From: Hylemonella gracilis
GTDB lineage: Bacteria > Pseudomonadota > Gammaproteobacteria > Burkholderiales > Burkholderiaceae_C
Direction of reading: 5' to 3'
Assembly (NCBI RefSeq): GCF_004328645.1
Contig: NZ_CP031395.1
Span: 2,319,501-2,383,500 of the forward strand
DNA length: 64,000 nt
Every line of letters starts with the position of its first letter. Position 1 is the first letter of the stretch. The notes under the pieces are model-generated. The model was not told the origin of the DNA, ran no database searches, and worked only from the letters and a program-made list of their open reading frames with translations. Both the position numbers and the translations under genes were made by a program. Below, piece after piece: positions 35,853 through 46,103 of the stretch.

Positions 35853-36322
35853 AGTCCGGGCCGGCGCAGATCGCCTATGTCGGCCTCGGGGCGAATCTGG
35901 GCGATGCCCGGGAGACCTTGCGGCATGCCCTGGTCGAGCTGGATCGTTTGCCTGGAACGCGCCTGGTGCGTGCCTCTTCCATCTACCGCAGCGCGCCAGT
36001 GGACGCGCAAGGGCCGGACTTCTGGAACGCGGTCGCTGGTATCGAGACCCGTCTGAATCCCTATGAGCTGTTGGCGGCGCTCCAGCAGCTGGAGCAGGCG
36101 GCGGGCCGCGAGCGCCCTTACCGCAACGCCCCGCGTACCCTCGATCTGGATCTGCTATTGCACGGCGTTTTGCGGCAGGACGATCCGGAACTGACTTTGC
36201 CGCATCCGCGCATGCGCGACCGGGCCTTCGTGTTGCTGCCGTTGGCCGAAATCGCGCCTGGGTTGGTCGATACCGGCGACCTTGCGCGGGTGGCGGACCA
36301 GCGCATCCAGCGTCTGACCTGA
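35849..36322 (+). CDS. folK: HPPK, 2-amino-4-hydroxy-6-hydroxymethyldihydropteridine diphosphokinase
   Basis: FolK transfers pyrophosphate from ATP to 6-hydroxymethyl-dihydropterin in folate synthesis. The 157-residue sequence contains [36 protein letters not shown] and the signature [13 protein letters not shown] with catalytic Asp pair, then [15 protein letters not shown]. The start is GTG 35849, overlapping the pcnB stop, which fits the conserved pcnB-folK coupling. It is the last gene of the operon. Confidence 0.95.
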   Translation: MKSGPAQIAYVGLGANLGDARETLRHALVELDRLPGTRLVRASSIYRSAPVDAQGPDFWNAVAGIETRLNPYELLAALQQLEQAAGRERPYRNAPRTLDLDLLLHGVLRQDDPELTLPHPRMRDRAFVLLPLAEIAPGLVDTGDLARVADQRIQRLT

Positions 36323-36481
36323 ACTTTCGCACGTTGTCGGGCTTCGTCGACCGGCGTGGGCAGGGCGGTGACGCAATTCCCGTGCAAAATGGTTTTTTCC
36401 TGGGCGCAGAAGAACACCGTCTGGATTGCCCGCGCACGTGCCAGGGCACCGGGAAGCCAGACATCTTGCAGGAGCTGTTGA

Positions 36482-38143
36482 ATGAATTTCAAGAACATGC
36501 AGGTCGCCACCAAACTCTGGCTGAGCGTGGCCGTGATGATCGTGACCTTGCTGGCGCTCGTGTCCTTTGCCACCGTGCGTTCGGCGCGTCTGCAGGCCGA
36601 AAGCGAGGTGATGCAGAAGGCGCTCAATGAGCGTGGTCGCGCCGCCAGCGCCTGGGCTGGCCTGACCGAAGCCAATGCGGTACGCACGGTGTCCATGATC
36701 CAGACCTTCGACCCGAGCGTGGAAGAGCGCCTGGCCAAGGAGATCAAGGGAACTTCGGACCGCATTTCCCAGATTGAGAAGGTCATCGATGGCGCGCAGC
36801 TCGGTCCCGAGGAGAAAGCACAGACGGAAAAGATTGCCAGCTTGCGGGCCGCCATGCTGAAGGCGCGCGAGGCGACCTTTGCCGCCAAGACCGGCGGGGA
36901 CAGTTATGGAGCGCAGACCCTGCTGGATCAGCAGTACATGCCCGCCGTGCAGAACTATGTGGCGTCCCTGCGGGAGATGGTGGACGTCGAGCAGCGCGCC
37001 GAATTGGTCTACGCCGAGGAGGTGAACGCGGCGCGTAGCCTGACGCTCAAGATCGCCGCTGGCTTCGTCGTGCTCTTTTTCGTGTTTGTCCTGGTCGGCG
37101 CGGCCCTGCTGATTCGCTCCATCCGCCAGCCGCTTAAGGAAGCCAATGCGCTGGCGGCCCGCATCGCCGAGGGTGACCTGAGCACGCACATCAACGTGAC
37201 GCGGGGTGATGAATTCGGCGAGCTGATGCGCTCGCTCGCGCGCATGAACGAATCCCTGGCCAACATGGTGCGGCAAGTGCGCCAGAGCAGCGAAAGCATC
37301 AGCAGCGCGAGCGCCGAGATCGCCAACGGCAACAACGATCTCTCGATGCGGACCGAGCAGACCTCGTCCGACCTGCAAACCACGGCCTCGGCCATGGCCC
37401 AGCTCACCAGCAATGTCAAGCACAGCGCGGACAACGCGCGTCAGGCGTCTACCCTGGCCGCGCAGGCGTCCAATGTTGCCGAAAAAGGGGGCACAGTGGT
37501 GCACGATGTGGTCAGCACCATGGACGAAATCAACGCCAGCAGCCGACGCATCAACGACATCATCGGCGTGATCGACGGCATTGCCTTCCAGACCAACATC
37601 CTGGCGCTGAACGCGGCGGTGGAAGCCGCGCGCGCGGGTGAGCAGGGCCGCGGCTTCGCGGTGGTGGCGGGCGAGGTGCGCAATCTGGCCGGGCGCAGCG
37701 CCGAAGCGGCCAAGGAGATCAAGGCGTTGATCGGCGCGTCCGTGGAGCGCGTGGACGTGGGCGCGCGCCTGGTGGCGCAGGCCGGCGACACGATGAATGA
37801 AATCGTGCAGTCGGTGCGCAGCGTGACGGAGGTGATCGGCGAAATCACCGCGGCGGCCAATGACCAGAGCGCCGGCATCGCCCAGGTCAATTCGGCCATC
37901 ACCAACCTGGATCAGATGACGCAGCAGAATTCCGCGCTGGTCGAGGAAAGCGCTGCCGCCGCGCACAGCATGCACGAACAGGCGGGGCAATTGGCCCGTG
38001 CCGTGGCGGTATTCAAGCTGGCGGGCGCGGCTCAGGCGCAGACCGCAGCCTTGGCGCCGGTGCAGCGCTCAGGCCCCGGGGGTGCACTACCACCTGCGGC
38101 GGCCTCGCTGCCGGTGCTGCGATCCCCCGTGGGCATGTCCTGA
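36482..38143 (+). CDS. methyl-accepting chemotaxis protein
   Basis: This intact 553-residue chemoreceptor has membrane helix 1 (about 13-33), a periplasmic four-helix-bundle sensor ([22 protein letters not shown] onwards), membrane helix 2 (about 189-212), HAMP, and a signalling domain with the hairpin tip [25 protein letters not shown] precedes the ATG by nine bases. The C-terminus is Ala/Pro-rich and lacks a CheR pentapeptide. It is the same class as the receptor at 920-2463, and the two signalling domains are very similar. Ligand unknown. Confidence 0.93.
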   Translation: MNFKNMQVATKLWLSVAVMIVTLLALVSFATVRSARLQAESEVMQKALNERGRAASAWAGLTEANAVRTVSMIQTFDPSVEERLAKEIKGTSDRISQIEKVIDGAQLGPEEKAQTEKIASLRAAMLKAREATFAAKTGGDSYGAQTLLDQQYMPAVQNYVASLREMVDVEQRAELVYAEEVNAARSLTLKIAAGFVVLFFVFVLVGAALLIRSIRQPLKEANALAARIAEGDLSTHINVTRGDEFGELMRSLARMNESLANMVRQVRQSSESISSASAEIANGNNDLSMRTEQTSSDLQTTASAMAQLTSNVKHSADNARQASTLAAQASNVAEKGGTVVHDVVSTMDEINASSRRINDIIGVIDGIAFQTNILALNAAVEAARAGEQGRGFAVVAGEVRNLAGRSAEAAKEIKALIGASVERVDVGARLVAQAGDTMNEIVQSVRSVTEVIGEITAAANDQSAGIAQVNSAITNLDQMTQQNSALVEESAAAAHSMHEQAGQLARAVAVFKLAGAAQAQTAALAPVQRSGPGGALPPAAASLPVLRSPVGMS

Positions 38144-38150
38144 GGCGAGT

Positions 38151-38618
38151 TCAGGCCAGTTCGGCGATCAGCTCGATCTCCACGCAGGCGCCCAGCGGGA
38201 TCTGGGCCACGCCGAAGGCGCTGCGCGCGTGCGCACCTTTGTCGCCGAAGATCTCCACGAACAATTCGCTCGCGCCATTGGTCACAAGATGCTGCTCGGT
38301 GAAATCGGGCGTGGAATTGACCAGGGACATGACCTTGACGATGCGTGTGACGCGGTTCAGGTCGCCGCCGTTGGCCTGACATGCGGCCTGCAGGGTGCCC
38401 AGCAGGTCGATGGCGATGGCGCGCGCGGCGGCCTTGCCTTCTTCGGTGCTCATGGTCTTGCCCAGTTGTCCGACCCAGGCCTTCCCGTCTTTCTTGGCGA
38501 TGTGGCCACTGAGGAAGACCAGTTTGCCCGTTTGCACATAGGGCAGGTAGGCGGCGGCGGGAACGGCGAGCGGAGGGAGGCTGATGCCGAGTTGTTGAAG
38601 TTTTGCGGTGATGCTCAT
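38151..38618 (-). CDS. RidA/YjgF-family protein
   Basis: This 155-residue cytosolic protein has the Rid fold: LVFLSGHIAKKDGKAWVGQLG, the GTLQAACQANGGDLNRVTRIVKV helix, and ARSAFGVAQIPLGACVEIELIAEL near the end with the conserved Arg before the AFGVA strand. It is of the longer subgroup (about 150 residues) instead of the 128-residue RidA, so enamine deaminase activity is plausible but not certain. It is divergent from mltB across 246 bases and convergent with the chemoreceptor, only seven bases away. Confidence 0.87.
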   Translation of the reverse strand: MSITAKLQQLGISLPPLAVPAAAYLPYVQTGKLVFLSGHIAKKDGKAWVGQLGKTMSTEEGKAAARAIAIDLLGTLQAACQANGGDLNRVTRIVKVMSLVNSTPDFTEQHLVTNGASELFVEIFGDKGAHARSAFGVAQIPLGACVEIELIAELA

Positions 38619-38864
38619 GGGGACAAGTCCGGATGTAGGGAAAAACGTCTGAGACGCGAGCTTGGATTGTGCAAGATGCGGGCATCGGCCCGTCCCGGAC
38701 GGGTAAATTTGGCCTGGAGACTGGCGGTATGGCGCATTCCCGCCGACAATCGGGGGCGGCCGGCCGACGGGCCCGCCGCCCGCCGCTGTCCTTCCCTTCC
38801 CGTTCCTGTTTCCGTGTCGCCGATCTCGTCCTCGCCTTCCTTGAACTCACCGCCTCGGCCAGCG

Positions 38865-40133
38865 ATGCGGCTGGGCCGGCTTGGCGTCGCGGTGATCTGC
38901 TCGCTCGCAGGCATGGCCCAGGCGCAGGGTGGGGTTCCAAAGGCTGCGGTACTGATCTCTGGAGCTGCCACTCATACAGCGTCGGCCGAGGCCAGTTCCA
39001 CCTCTACCACCAGCGTGCCGCGCATCGCGCCAACCGTGCCGCTGCGTCGCCTGCCTTCCTGGGTGGATGGCAATGGCCCGAGCTACGCGAAGCGCGCGGA
39101 CGCGATGACGCTGGCCGATGAGATCGCCGCTCAGCAAGGCCTGGACCGGGCCTGGGTGCGCCGCCAGATCGCCCGGGTGCGCCAGGTCCCGCAGGCCTTG
39201 GAACGGGTGCTGCCGCCGTCGCCGGGCAGCCGGGCGCGGGACTGGCAGCAGTACCGGGGCAATTACCTTCAGGCGCAGCGCATCGGAGCCGGGGTGGAGT
39301 TCTGGCGCAAGCATGAAGCGCTGTTGTCGCGCGCCTCGGTGCAGTACGGCGTGCCGGCGGAAATCATCGTCGGCATCCTGGGCGTTGAAACCTATTACGG
39401 GCGCAACACGGGCAATTTCCGCGTCATCGAAGCCTTGACGACCTTGTCGTTGGACTTCCCGGCCGCCCACCCGCGCGCAGCGGCTCGCACGGCCTTTTTC
39501 CGTGAGGAGCTCGCAGCGTTCCTGAAAAAGTGCCATGCCGCGAAGCTGGACCCCTTCCAGTTGCGCGGCAGCTTTGCCGGTGCGCTGGGCATTCCGCAGT
39601 TCATGCCTTCCAACTGGGCGCGCTACGGCGTGGATTTCGACGGGGACGGCAGGGTGGACTTGAGTGGCAGCGTGGCCGATGCCATCGGCTCGGTGGCCAA
39701 CTACTTCAAGTCCTTCAATTGGAAGCCTGGCATGCCCACGCATTACACCGTGAGCTTTGACTACGCCTTGCTGGATTTGCCTCTGTTGCTGGCGCCGGAC
39801 ATCAAGCCAACCTTTGCCGTGGAGCAGTTCACCGCCATGGGCGTCTTGCTCGGGCACGATGCGCGTCAGCATGAAGGACCGTTGGCCCTGGTGGAACTGC
39901 AGAACGGTGACTATTCGCCGAGCTATGTCGCGGGTACCGAGAATTTCTACGCCGTGACACGCTACAACTGGAGCAGTTACTACGCCCTGGCCGTGATCGA
40001 ACTGGGCGAGGCAGTGAGCCAAGCCATGGTTTCGGGCCGGTTGCGGGACCGGGAGAGCGCCACCAGGGAAAGTCCGCTCAGGGAAAACACGGCCCGCGAA
40101 GCGGCCAACGAGGACAAATCCACCCGAATGTAG
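38865..40133 (+). CDS. mltB: membrane-bound or periplasmic lytic murein transglycosylase B
   Basis: MltB cleaves the glycan strands of peptidoglycan, leaving 1,6-anhydroMurNAc ends. The 422-residue protein has a signal peptide (MRLGRLGVAVICSLAGMAQAQ), a Ser/Thr/Ala-rich linker, and the SLT_2 domain with the catalytic Glu in VGILGVETYYGRNTGNF and the family motif GSFAGALGIPQFMPSNWARYGVDFDGDG. There is no lipobox, so it is likely soluble in the periplasm. The last 35 residues are Arg/Glu-rich. ATG 38865 is chosen because it opens the signal peptide. Confidence 0.92.
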   Translation: MRLGRLGVAVICSLAGMAQAQGGVPKAAVLISGAATHTASAEASSTSTTSVPRIAPTVPLRRLPSWVDGNGPSYAKRADAMTLADEIAAQQGLDRAWVRRQIARVRQVPQALERVLPPSPGSRARDWQQYRGNYLQAQRIGAGVEFWRKHEALLSRASVQYGVPAEIIVGILGVETYYGRNTGNFRVIEALTTLSLDFPAAHPRAAARTAFFREELAAFLKKCHAAKLDPFQLRGSFAGALGIPQFMPSNWARYGVDFDGDGRVDLSGSVADAIGSVANYFKSFNWKPGMPTHYTVSFDYALLDLPLLLAPDIKPTFAVEQFTAMGVLLGHDARQHEGPLALVELQNGDYSPSYVAGTENFYAVTRYNWSSYYALAVIELGEAVSQAMVSGRLRDRESATRESPLRENTAREAANEDKSTRM

Positions 40134-40178
40134 GCGCACGCGGGGCACACGAAACCCGCCAGGGCTTGCCATGAAGAT

Positions 40179-40192
40179 TTGATTTGCATCAA
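40179..40192. promoter_or_regulatory. FNR box upstream of ccoI
   Basis: TTGAT-TTGC-ATCAA is a perfect FNR consensus palindrome. Its centre is 43 bases upstream of the chosen ccoI ATG (40229), so class II activation at -41.5 would put the transcript start within a base or two of that ATG. Confidence 0.8.
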
Positions 40193-40228
40193 ATCGCATT
40201 CATGCCGCGCCCGTTACGCTTGCCGTCC

Positions 40229-42733
40229 ATGACGTCAGCCCTTGCCGCCGGAGCATCGCCTGCCGCGGCATTGCCCGTGGAAGCTGCTACCGGGCCTGCC
40301 TCCTCCGCCCTTGCCCAGCCGACCTCCACGCCCGTCGTCGATGTTGGCGCGGAAATCAACGCTGAAACGGCGGCTCAAGCACCCGATGTCCGCGCGCTGA
40401 TCGACGACCCCCAGTTCTGGCCCGCTTTTGGGCAGGTCGTGTCCGGCCAGGATGCGGCCAGCGTGCCATTGTGGGATTCCAGTCTCGCCATCGGTGGCAT
40501 GTACTGCGCTGCCTGCGCGCTCAATGTGGAAGACGCCCTGCGCCGCCTGCCGGGCGTGGAGTCCGTCAGCGTCAGCGCGGGCAGCCAGCGTGCACGCCTG
40601 CGCTGGCGCGAAGGCGTGGCCCGGCCCTCCCAGTGGCTGGAGGCGGTGCAGGCGGCGGGCTACCGTGCCGTGCCCGCGCAGGACCAGTTCGCCAGCGAGC
40701 GGCGTCGTCAGGAGTCGCGCGGCGCCCTGTGGCGCTGGCTGGTGTCGGGCTTCTGCATGATGCAGGTCATGATGTACGCGTGGCCTGCCTACGTGGCGGG
40801 GCCTGGCACTGCCATGGGCGACCTCAGCGGCGAGCAGGAGCAGCTGTTGCGCTGGGCCAGCTGGGTGCTCACGCTGCCGGTCTTGCTCTTCTGCTGCGGC
40901 CCCTTCTTTTCGGCGGCCTGGCGTGACCTGACAAGCGGTTTGCGGCAGCGTCGCTTCAGCCTGCGAATCGGCATGGACGTGCCGGTGGCCCTGGGCATGG
41001 GCATTACCTTCATCGTCAGCACGCTGGGCACCTTCGAGCCCCAGGGCATCTTCGGGCGCGAGGTGTACTTCGACTCGCTGACCATGTTCGTCTGCTTCCT
41101 GCTGACTGGACGCTGGCTGGAACAGCGCTTGCGCAACCGCACGGCCGGCGCACTCGACGCCCTGATGAACCGACTGCCCGAAAGCGTGCTGCGTCAGAAA
41201 CCTGAGGGTGTGGCCGGGGTGCCGAAGTACGAGCGAGTGGTCTTGCACCGAGTGCGCGTGGGCGACGTGCTGCGCGTGCTGCCTGGCGAAGCGTTTCCTG
41301 CTGACGGCGTTCTGCTCGATGGCCTCTTGCCCAACAGCACGCAGGTCGACGAAGCCCTGCTGACCGGTGAATCCCGGCCGCTCAAGCGGGGGCCGGGCGA
41401 CGCCATCATTGCGGGCAGCCACAACCTGGTGGCTCCGGTGCTGATGCGGGTCGAGCGCGTGGGCAAGGACACGCGTTATGCGCAAATCGTCGCCCTGATG
41501 GAGCAGGCCGAGGCCAGCCGGCCGCGCATGGCGCAACTGGCAGACCGGCTGGCACGGCCTTTCCTGTTCGTCGTGCTGCTGGCGGCTACCGCAGCGGCGG
41601 CCTACTGGTGGCAGGTTGACGCGGCGACAGGGCAGGGCGGGCCGGGCCATGCCCTGATGGTGGCCGTGGCCGTGCTCATCGTCACCTGCCCCTGCGCGCT
41701 CACCCTGGCCACGCCGGCGGCCTTGCTGGCGGCGGCGGGCACGCTGGCGCGTCAGGGCGTGCTGGTGCGCCGCCTCTCGGCGCTTGAAACCCTGGCCGGG
41801 GTCGACACCTTTGTATTTGACAAGACGGGCACCCTGACCAGCGATGCCTTGACATTGCAGGCCGTGCGCACCCGCGAAGGCTGGACGCGCGGCCAGGCCC
41901 TGGCCTGGGGCGCGGCGCTGGCGCGGCAGTCCCTGCATCCGCTCTCGCGCGCCCTGGTCAAGGCCGCCACCACGGTGGCGTGGGAGACCATGCCGGTCGA
42001 CGAGGTACGGGAGCACAGCGGCCTGGGGCTCACGGGCACGGTGGATGGGCGGACTCTGCGCCTGGGCTCACCCGCGCATTGCAGCGTGCCGGCGCAGGCC
42101 GTGTTCGGGCCGCATGCCATGCTGGCGGATGCACAGGGTTGGTTGGCCACCTTCGAGTTCGGCGAGGAGATCAGGCCGGATGCGCGCGCCACGATCGCGG
42201 CGCTGCGCGAACAAGGGCTGGCGGTGCGGGTGTTGTCGGGTGACGCGCCCGCGCCGGTGGCGCGCGTGGCCCGTGAACTGGGTCTGGACCCGGCGGATGC
42301 ACGGGGCGCTTGCGCACCGGATGACAAACTGGAGACCTTGCGGCAATTGCAGGCTCAGGGCCGCACGGTGGCGGTGGTTGGCGACGGTCTGAATGACGGC
42401 CCCGCATTGGCGGGCGCGCAGGTGTCTTTCGCGTTTGGTCCGTCCGTGCCCCTGGCGCGCGCCCGGGCCGACTTCGTGGTGTTGGGCGAGCATCTGTGCA
42501 GCGTGGCGCAGGCCCAGGCCATTGCCAGGCGCACCTTGCGCATCGTGCGCCAGAACATCGCCTGGGCCGTGGCCTACAACGCGGCCTGCATCCCGCTGGC
42601 GGTGATCGGACTGTTGCCAGCCTGGGCGGCGGGCCTGGGCATGGCCGGCAGCTCCCTGCTGGTCGTGCTCAACGCGCTGCGCCTGACCCGGCCTGTCGGG
42701 CTGCGAGCCACCCCCGGCCTGGAAGGCGCCTGA
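40229..42733 (+). CDS. ccoI: copper P1B-type ATPase CcoI for cbb3 oxidase assembly
   Basis: CcoI is an inner-membrane copper-transporting ATPase needed to mature the cbb3 oxidase. The 834-residue sequence has an N-terminal HMA domain with GGMYCAACALNVE, eight membrane helices, the transport motif CPC in IVTCPCALTLATP, the phosphorylation motif DKTGTLTSD, the SLHPLSRAL motif and the hinge GDGLNDGPALAGAQ. The first 80 residues are Ala/Pro/Thr-rich and not conserved. ATG 40229 is chosen; ATGs at 40184 and 40202 lie in or beside the FNR box. Its stop overlaps the ccoS start (TGATG). Confidence 0.92.
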   Translation: MTSALAAGASPAAALPVEAATGPASSALAQPTSTPVVDVGAEINAETAAQAPDVRALIDDPQFWPAFGQVVSGQDAASVPLWDSSLAIGGMYCAACALNVEDALRRLPGVESVSVSAGSQRARLRWREGVARPSQWLEAVQAAGYRAVPAQDQFASERRRQESRGALWRWLVSGFCMMQVMMYAWPAYVAGPGTAMGDLSGEQEQLLRWASWVLTLPVLLFCCGPFFSAAWRDLTSGLRQRRFSLRIGMDVPVALGMGITFIVSTLGTFEPQGIFGREVYFDSLTMFVCFLLTGRWLEQRLRNRTAGALDALMNRLPESVLRQKPEGVAGVPKYERVVLHRVRVGDVLRVLPGEAFPADGVLLDGLLPNSTQVDEALLTGESRPLKRGPGDAIIAGSHNLVAPVLMRVERVGKDTRYAQIVALMEQAEASRPRMAQLADRLARPFLFVVLLAATAAAAYWWQVDAATGQGGPGHALMVAVAVLIVTCPCALTLATPAALLAAAGTLARQGVLVRRLSALETLAGVDTFVFDKTGTLTSDALTLQAVRTREGWTRGQALAWGAALARQSLHPLSRALVKAATTVAWETMPVDEVREHSGLGLTGTVDGRTLRLGSPAHCSVPAQAVFGPHAMLADAQGWLATFEFGEEIRPDARATIAALREQGLAVRVLSGDAPAPVARVARELGLDPADARGACAPDDKLETLRQLQAQGRTVAVVGDGLNDGPALAGAQVSFAFGPSVPLARARADFVVLGEHLCSVAQAQAIARRTLRIVRQNIAWAVAYNAACIPLAVIGLLPAWAAGLGMAGSSLLVVLNALRLTRPVGLRATPGLEGA

Positions 42734-42869
42734 TGGACATCCTGTATTTGCTGATTCCCCTGTCGGTCGCCCTGGTGTTTTTTGTTCTGGGGGGCTGTGG
42801 TGGGCGATCCAGCGCGGCCAGTTCGAGGACCTGGAAGCCGAAGGAGAACGCATCTTGCGCGACGACTGA
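42733..42869 (+). CDS. ccoS: cbb3 oxidase maturation protein CcoS, frame broken by a 1-nt deletion
   Basis: CcoS is a small single-pass membrane protein needed for cofactor insertion into the cbb3 oxidase. From ATG 42733 the frame reads MDILYLLIPLSVALVFFVLG, the invariant CcoS start, and then is lost. Adding one G to the G6 run at 42789-42794 continues it as GLWWAIQRGQFEDLEAEGER and ends ILRDD at the TGA 42867-42869, a normal 45-residue CcoS. It sits between ccoI and ccoN, the usual place. The break is probably an error. Confidence 0.88.
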
Positions 42870-42880
42870 ATGCGGCCTGT

Positions 42881-42894
42881 TTGACATGCGTCAA
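42881..42894. promoter_or_regulatory. FNR box upstream of ccoN
   Basis: TTGAC-ATGC-GTCAA fits the FNR consensus TTGAY-N4-RTCAA. Its centre is 53 bases before the ccoN ATG, which places a class II transcript start near 42929 and leaves a short leader with the GAGGTG ribosome site. This is the standard arrangement for ccoNOQP. Confidence 0.8.
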
Positions 42895-42940
42895 ACCGGA
42901 GGTGGAACCAAGCAGGCAGACTGTGAAAAAGAGGTGAAAC

Positions 42941-44380
42941 ATGACAGTACTCAAACAGGACGCCACGGTCTATAACGACACCGTGGTTCGACAGTTCGCC
43001 ATCATGACGGTGGTGTGGGGCGTGGTGGGCATGCTGGTGGGCGTCATCATCGCCGCCCAGCTGACTTGGCCTGAGCTGAATTTCGGTATCCCCTGGCTCA
43101 GCTACGGGCGCTTGCGCCCCTTGCACACCAACGCGGTGATCTTCGCTTTCGGCGGCTGCGGCTTGTTCGCGTCCGCCTATTACGTGGTGCAACGCACCAG
43201 TCAGGTCCGCCTGTTCGCGGGGCCCTTGGCGGCCTTTACGTTCTGGGGCTGGCAACTGGTCATCGTGCTGGCGGCCATCACGCTGCCCCTGGGCTACACC
43301 AGCGGCAAGGAATACGCCGAACTTGAATGGCCCATCGACATCCTGATCGCGCTGGTCTGGGTGTCTTTCGCCATCGTGTTCTTCGGCACGGTGGGTATGC
43401 GCAAGGTCCGGCACATCTACGTGGCCAACTGGTTCTTCGGGGCCTTCATCATCGCCGTGGCGCTGCTCCACATCGTCAACAGCGCGGCCATTCCCGCCGG
43501 CCTGCTCAAGAGCTACTCGGCCTACGCCGGCGTGCAGGACGCGATGGTGCAGTGGTGGTACGGCCACAACGCGGTGGGCTTCTTCCTGACTGCGGGTTTC
43601 CTGGGGATGATGTACTACTTCATCCCCAAGCAGGCCGAGCGACCGGTCTACAGCTACCGCCTGTCCATCGTCCACTTCTGGGCGCTGATCTTCACCTACA
43701 TGTGGGCGGGTCCGCACCATCTGCACTACACGGCCTTGCCGGACTGGACGCAGTCGGTCGGCATGCTGTTCTCGCTGATCCTGCTGGCGCCGTCCTGGGG
43801 CGGCATGATCAACGGCATCATGACGCTCAGCGGCGCCTGGCACAAGCTGCGTGACGACCCCATCCTGCGCTTCCTGATTGTCAGCCTGTCCTTCTACGGC
43901 ATGAGCACCTTCGAGGGGCCGATGATGTCCATCAAGACCGTCAATGCCTTGAGCCACTACACGGACTGGACGATTGGCCACGTGCACAGCGGCGCCCTGG
44001 GCTGGGTGGGCCTGGTGACCATGGGCAGCATGTATTACCTGATCCCGCGTCTGTTCGGCCAGAAGCAGATGTTCAGCGTCAAGGCCATCGAGGTCCATTT
44101 CTGGGTGTCCACGATCGGCATCGTGATCTACATCGCGGCCATGTGGATCGCGGGCGTGATGCAGGGCCTGATGTGGCGTTCGGTGGATGCCGACGGGACG
44201 CTGACCTACACCTTCGTCGAATCGGTCAAGGCCACATACCCCTTCTACGTGCTGCGTCTGCTGGGCGGTCTGCTCTACCTGGGGGGCATGTTGCTCATGC
44301 TCTGGAATGTCATCAAGACGGCGCTGGCGGGACGGGTGGAACCGGTGCGCATCCCGAACGTCGCTGCGGCCCACGCCTGA
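42941..44380 (+). CDS. ccoN: cbb3-type cytochrome c oxidase subunit I
   Basis: CcoN is the catalytic subunit of the high-affinity cbb3 oxidase and carries heme b, heme b3 and CuB. The 479-residue sequence has about 12 membrane helices and the family heme- and copper-ligand regions: [40 protein letters not shown], and [21 protein letters not shown], then [27 protein letters not shown] precedes the ATG. It is the first gene of ccoNOQP and is activated at low oxygen through the FNR box upstream. Confidence 0.96.
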   Translation: MTVLKQDATVYNDTVVRQFAIMTVVWGVVGMLVGVIIAAQLTWPELNFGIPWLSYGRLRPLHTNAVIFAFGGCGLFASAYYVVQRTSQVRLFAGPLAAFTFWGWQLVIVLAAITLPLGYTSGKEYAELEWPIDILIALVWVSFAIVFFGTVGMRKVRHIYVANWFFGAFIIAVALLHIVNSAAIPAGLLKSYSAYAGVQDAMVQWWYGHNAVGFFLTAGFLGMMYYFIPKQAERPVYSYRLSIVHFWALIFTYMWAGPHHLHYTALPDWTQSVGMLFSLILLAPSWGGMINGIMTLSGAWHKLRDDPILRFLIVSLSFYGMSTFEGPMMSIKTVNALSHYTDWTIGHVHSGALGWVGLVTMGSMYYLIPRLFGQKQMFSVKAIEVHFWVSTIGIVIYIAAMWIAGVMQGLMWRSVDADGTLTYTFVESVKATYPFYVLRLLGGLLYLGGMLLMLWNVIKTALAGRVEPVRIPNVAAAHA

Positions 44381-44392
44381 GGAGAAAAGAAC

Positions 44393-45010
44393 ATGGCGCA
44401 ACAAAAAACCTCGGGTCACGAAAAGATCGAGACCAACAACTTCCTGATGATCGTGCTGATCCTGCTGGTGCTGCTGGTCGGTGGCCTGGTCGAGATCGTG
44501 CCGCTCTTCTTCCAGAAGTCCACCACCCAGCCGCTGGAAGGTGTCAAGCCCTACACCGCGCTGCAACTGGCCGGGCGCGACGTCTACATCCGCGAGGGCT
44601 GCTACAACTGCCACTCGCAGATGATCCGCCCCTTCCGCGCCGAGACGCTGCGCTACGGCCACTACTCGGTGGCGGGTGAATCGGTCTACGACCATCCCTT
44701 CCAGTGGGGCAGCAAGCGCACCGGCCCCGACCTGGCCCGCGTGGGCGGCCGCTACAGCGATGAGTGGCACCGCATCCACTTGAACAACCCGCGCGACATG
44801 GTGCCGGAATCCAACATGCCGGCCTATCCCTGGTTGGGTCGCAACTCGGTGGACGCCGAGTCCTTGCCCACGCACATGAAGGCGCTGCGCGTGGTCGGCG
44901 TGCCCTACACGGACGAGCAGATTGCCCAGGCGTCCGTGGACGTGAAGGACAAGACCGAGTTGGACGCGTTGATCGCTTACCTGCAGGTGCTGGGCACCGC
45001 GCTGAAATAA
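44393..45010 (+). CDS. ccoO: cbb3-type cytochrome c oxidase subunit II (monoheme c)
   Basis: CcoO is a membrane-anchored c-type cytochrome that passes electrons to CcoN. The 205-residue protein has one N-terminal membrane helix (about 16-36), heme site CYNCH in [21 protein letters not shown], and the axial-Met region [12 protein letters not shown]. Spacing to ccoN is 12 bases with GGAG before the ATG. Confidence 0.96.
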   Translation: MAQQKTSGHEKIETNNFLMIVLILLVLLVGGLVEIVPLFFQKSTTQPLEGVKPYTALQLAGRDVYIREGCYNCHSQMIRPFRAETLRYGHYSVAGESVYDHPFQWGSKRTGPDLARVGGRYSDEWHRIHLNNPRDMVPESNMPAYPWLGRNSVDAESLPTHMKALRVVGVPYTDEQIAQASVDVKDKTELDALIAYLQVLGTALK

Positions 45011-45021
45011 GGAGCAAGGAC

Positions 45022-45156
45022 ATGGATATCAACACCCTGCGTTCCGTGGTCACCGTGGCGGGCCTGCTCTGCTTCATCGGTATCGTGGCCTGGGCCTGGT
45101 CGGCGCGCAAGCAGCCGGACTTCGAGCAGGCCGCGCGCCTGCCCTTCGAAGAATGA
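45022..45156 (+). CDS. ccoQ: cbb3-type cytochrome oxidase subunit CcoQ
   Basis: This 44-residue single-pass protein (MDINTLRSVVTVAGLLCFIG, then a charged tail KQPDFEQAARLPFEE) has the size and layout of CcoQ, which stabilises the oxidase. It lies between ccoO and ccoP, with AAGGA before the ATG. Confidence 0.93.
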   Translation: MDINTLRSVVTVAGLLCFIGIVAWAWSARKQPDFEQAARLPFEE

Positions 45157-45185
45157 AGACAAGACACTGAAGACGAGAACACATC

Positions 45186-46103
45186 ATGAGCGACTTCACG
45201 CACAACTTCTGGTCGATCTTCATTGGCGCCGTCACCCTCATCAGCATCATCGCCTGCCTGGTGCTGCTGTGGGTGTCCGGCAAGGTCAAGGTCAAGAACG
45301 CCACCGCCGACAACAGCACCGGACATGTCTGGGACGAAGACCTGCGAGAGATGAACAACCCGCTGCCGCGCTGGTGGGTGGGTCTGTTCATCCTGACCAT
45401 CATTTTTGCCCTGGTGTATCTCTTCCTGTATCCGGGCCTGGGCAAGCACGCGGGTTCCCTGGGCTGGACGCAGAAGGGCGAATACGAAGCCGAGATGGCC
45501 AAGGGCGCGCAGCAGGTGGCGCCGCTTTACGCGAAATTCGCGGGCATGGGCGTGCCCGATGCCGCCAAGGAGCCCCAGGCCGTCGCAGTGGGCGAAAAGC
45601 TATTCCTGAACAACTGCGCCCAGTGCCATGGCAGCGACGCGCGTGGCAGCAAGGGTTTCCCGAACCTGACGGATGGCGACTGGCTCTGGGGCGGTACACC
45701 CGACACGATCAAGACCACCATCACCCAAGGTCGCACGGGCGCGATGCCGCCCATGGCCGCGGCCCTGGGCGGCGCGGACGACGTGAAGAATGTGGCGCAG
45801 TACGTGCTCAGCCTGTCCGGCAGTCCGCATGACAGCCTGCGGGCGCAGCTGGGCAAGGCCAAGTTCGGGGTCTGCGCAGCCTGCCACGGGCAGGACGGCA
45901 AGGGCAATCCATTGCTGGGCGCGCCCAACCTGACGGATGACGTCTGGCTGCATGGCTGGGGCGAGGGCGCCATCATGGCCATGATCAACAATGGCAAGAC
46001 CAATCAGATGCCCGCGCAAGGCACGGAACACGGTGGCAAGCTCAGCGCCGAGCAGATTCACCTGCTGACGGCCTATGTCTGGAGCCGCGGTGGTGGCCGA
46101 TAG
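45186..46103 (+). CDS. ccoP: cbb3-type cytochrome c oxidase subunit III (diheme c)
   Basis: CcoP is a diheme c-type cytochrome that receives electrons from soluble cytochrome c. The 305-residue protein has two N-terminal membrane helices (about 9-31 and 62-82), the CcoP-type DLREMNNPLPRWW segment between them, and two heme sites: CAQCH in LNNCAQCHGSDARGSKG and CAACH in GVCAACHGQDGKGN. Its last 29 bases overlap the start of ccoG. Confidence 0.96.
   Translation: MSDFTHNFWSIFIGAVTLISIIACLVLLWVSGKVKVKNATADNSTGHVWDEDLREMNNPLPRWWVGLFILTIIFALVYLFLYPGLGKHAGSLGWTQKGEYEAEMAKGAQQVAPLYAKFAGMGVPDAAKEPQAVAVGEKLFLNNCAQCHGSDARGSKGFPNLTDGDWLWGGTPDTIKTTITQGRTGAMPPMAAALGGADDVKNVAQYVLSLSGSPHDSLRAQLGKAKFGVCAACHGQDGKGNPLLGAPNLTDDVWLHGWGEGAIMAMINNGKTNQMPAQGTEHGGKLSAEQIHLLTAYVWSRGGGR

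Noticed and set aside
42068..44875. 935-codon open frame antisense to ccoI-ccoN-ccoO
   Set aside because: It crosses several well-defined genes and the FNR promoter, and its His/Gln/Asp-rich sequence is an artefact of reading high-GC DNA backwards.
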